Below, piece after piece: positions 6,302 through 6,533 of a DNA stretch of 6,533 nucleotides; positions within the stretch are counted from its first letter, which is position 1; the number at the start of each line of letters is the position of its first letter. A program made the position numbers and the translations under genes. The DNA is from an uncultured Oscillospiraceae bacterium (GTDB lineage: Bacteria > Bacillota > Clostridia > Oscillospirales > Oscillospiraceae), in NCBI GenBank assembly GCA_900758955.1, contig CAAETL010000020.1:1-6533 (forward strand). Reading direction: 5' to 3'. The notes under the pieces are model-generated. The model saw only the letters and a program-made list of their open reading frames with translations, searched no databases and had not been told where the DNA came from.

Positions 6302-6341
6302 AAAAAAGGCCCCTTTCCCCGTGGTTCTGCCCGGGGCGGCC
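6302..6341 (-). terminator. Probable terminator after the partial upstream gene
   Basis: Two bases after the stop codon at 6343, the minus strand has GGCCGCCCC (6341-6333), then GGGG (6320-6317) and GGGGCC (6313-6308), followed by six T (6307-6302). Either GGCC/GGCC plus CCCC/GGGG or GCCCC/GGGGC can form a GC-rich hairpin before the T-run. The pairing is less regular than in the other terminators here, and an overlapping larger palindrome (6284-6320) could compete. Confidence 0.5.
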
Positions 6342-6342
6342 G

Positions 6343-6533
6343 TCAGTTCTCCAGCAAGCGGGCGGAAACTTGGATCCGGCAGCCGTCCCGGTCCGGGTCC
6401 TCCCCCATGAACACCGTGTAGTCCCGGATGGCGTAGGCCGCGTCGGTCCGGAGGGGATAGGCCCGCGGACTTGTCAGGTTGTGCAGGTCCAGTAACGCGT
6501 AGCCCGTTTGGGCGGTCTCCGCCAGCATGGCCC
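6343..6533 (-). CDS. Unrecognised protein, C-terminal fragment
   Basis: A reading frame enters from the right edge and stops with TGA at 6343, leaving 62 visible residues. The first Met (6528) need not be a start, because the frame continues to the window edge. The sequence is soluble-looking and acidic/basic mixed, with VFMGEDPDRDGCRIQV near the end and no membrane segment or motif that I can name. Coding is supported by an open GC-rich frame closing just before a probable terminator, on the same strand as all neighbours. It lies upstream of the mntP promoter and is probably a separate transcription unit. Function unknown. Confidence 0.55.
   Translation of the reverse strand, partial: AMLAETAQTGYALLDLHNLTSPRAYPLRTDAAYAIRDYTVFMGEDPDRDGCRIQVSARLLEN

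Overview
This window reads as a fragment of a GC-rich Firmicutes (class Clostridia) chromosome. A gut Oscillospiraceae-like lineage (Flavonifractor/Oscillibacter type) is my inference, from the high GC, strong AGGAG ribosome binding sites, TTGACA promoters, a cysteine T-box and a yybP-ykoY manganese riboswitch. All supported genes lie on the minus strand, so transcription runs from high to low coordinates.

In transcription order: (1) 6533-6343 is the C-terminal end of an unrecognised protein, followed by a probable terminator. (2) 6231-6032 is a promoter plus a Mn2+-sensing yybP-ykoY leader whose expression platform holds two tandem intrinsic terminators linked by an antiterminator pairing. 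It controls (3) mntP (Mn2+ efflux pump, 6011-5451) and, 22 nt further on, (4) a PMCA-like P-type cation ATPase (5428-2765). The operon ends at a 17-bp hairpin terminator (2748-2706). Two unrelated exporters thus sit behind one Mn2+ switch, which suggests the 'calcium' ATPase exports Mn2+ here.

(5) 2592-2302 is a near-consensus promoter and a T-box leader with UGC (Cys) specifier and a UGGA antiterminator bulge that matches the U73 discriminator of tRNA-Cys. It controls (6) cysE (serine O-acetyltransferase, TTG start at 2259) and (7) cysS (cysteinyl-tRNA synthetase, 1477-77). Uncharged tRNA-Cys should therefore raise both cysteine synthesis and tRNA charging. A 20-bp hairpin (60-11) ends the operon.

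I see no mobile element, CRISPR array, tRNA or rRNA. The gene families are ordinary. The interest lies in the two RNA switches, the tandem-terminator design and the pairing of two metal exporters. No stretch over 300 bases lacks a gene or an assigned RNA leader: the longest gap, 2260-2764, holds the T-box, its promoter and the ATPase terminator, with nothing evident at 2593-2705.
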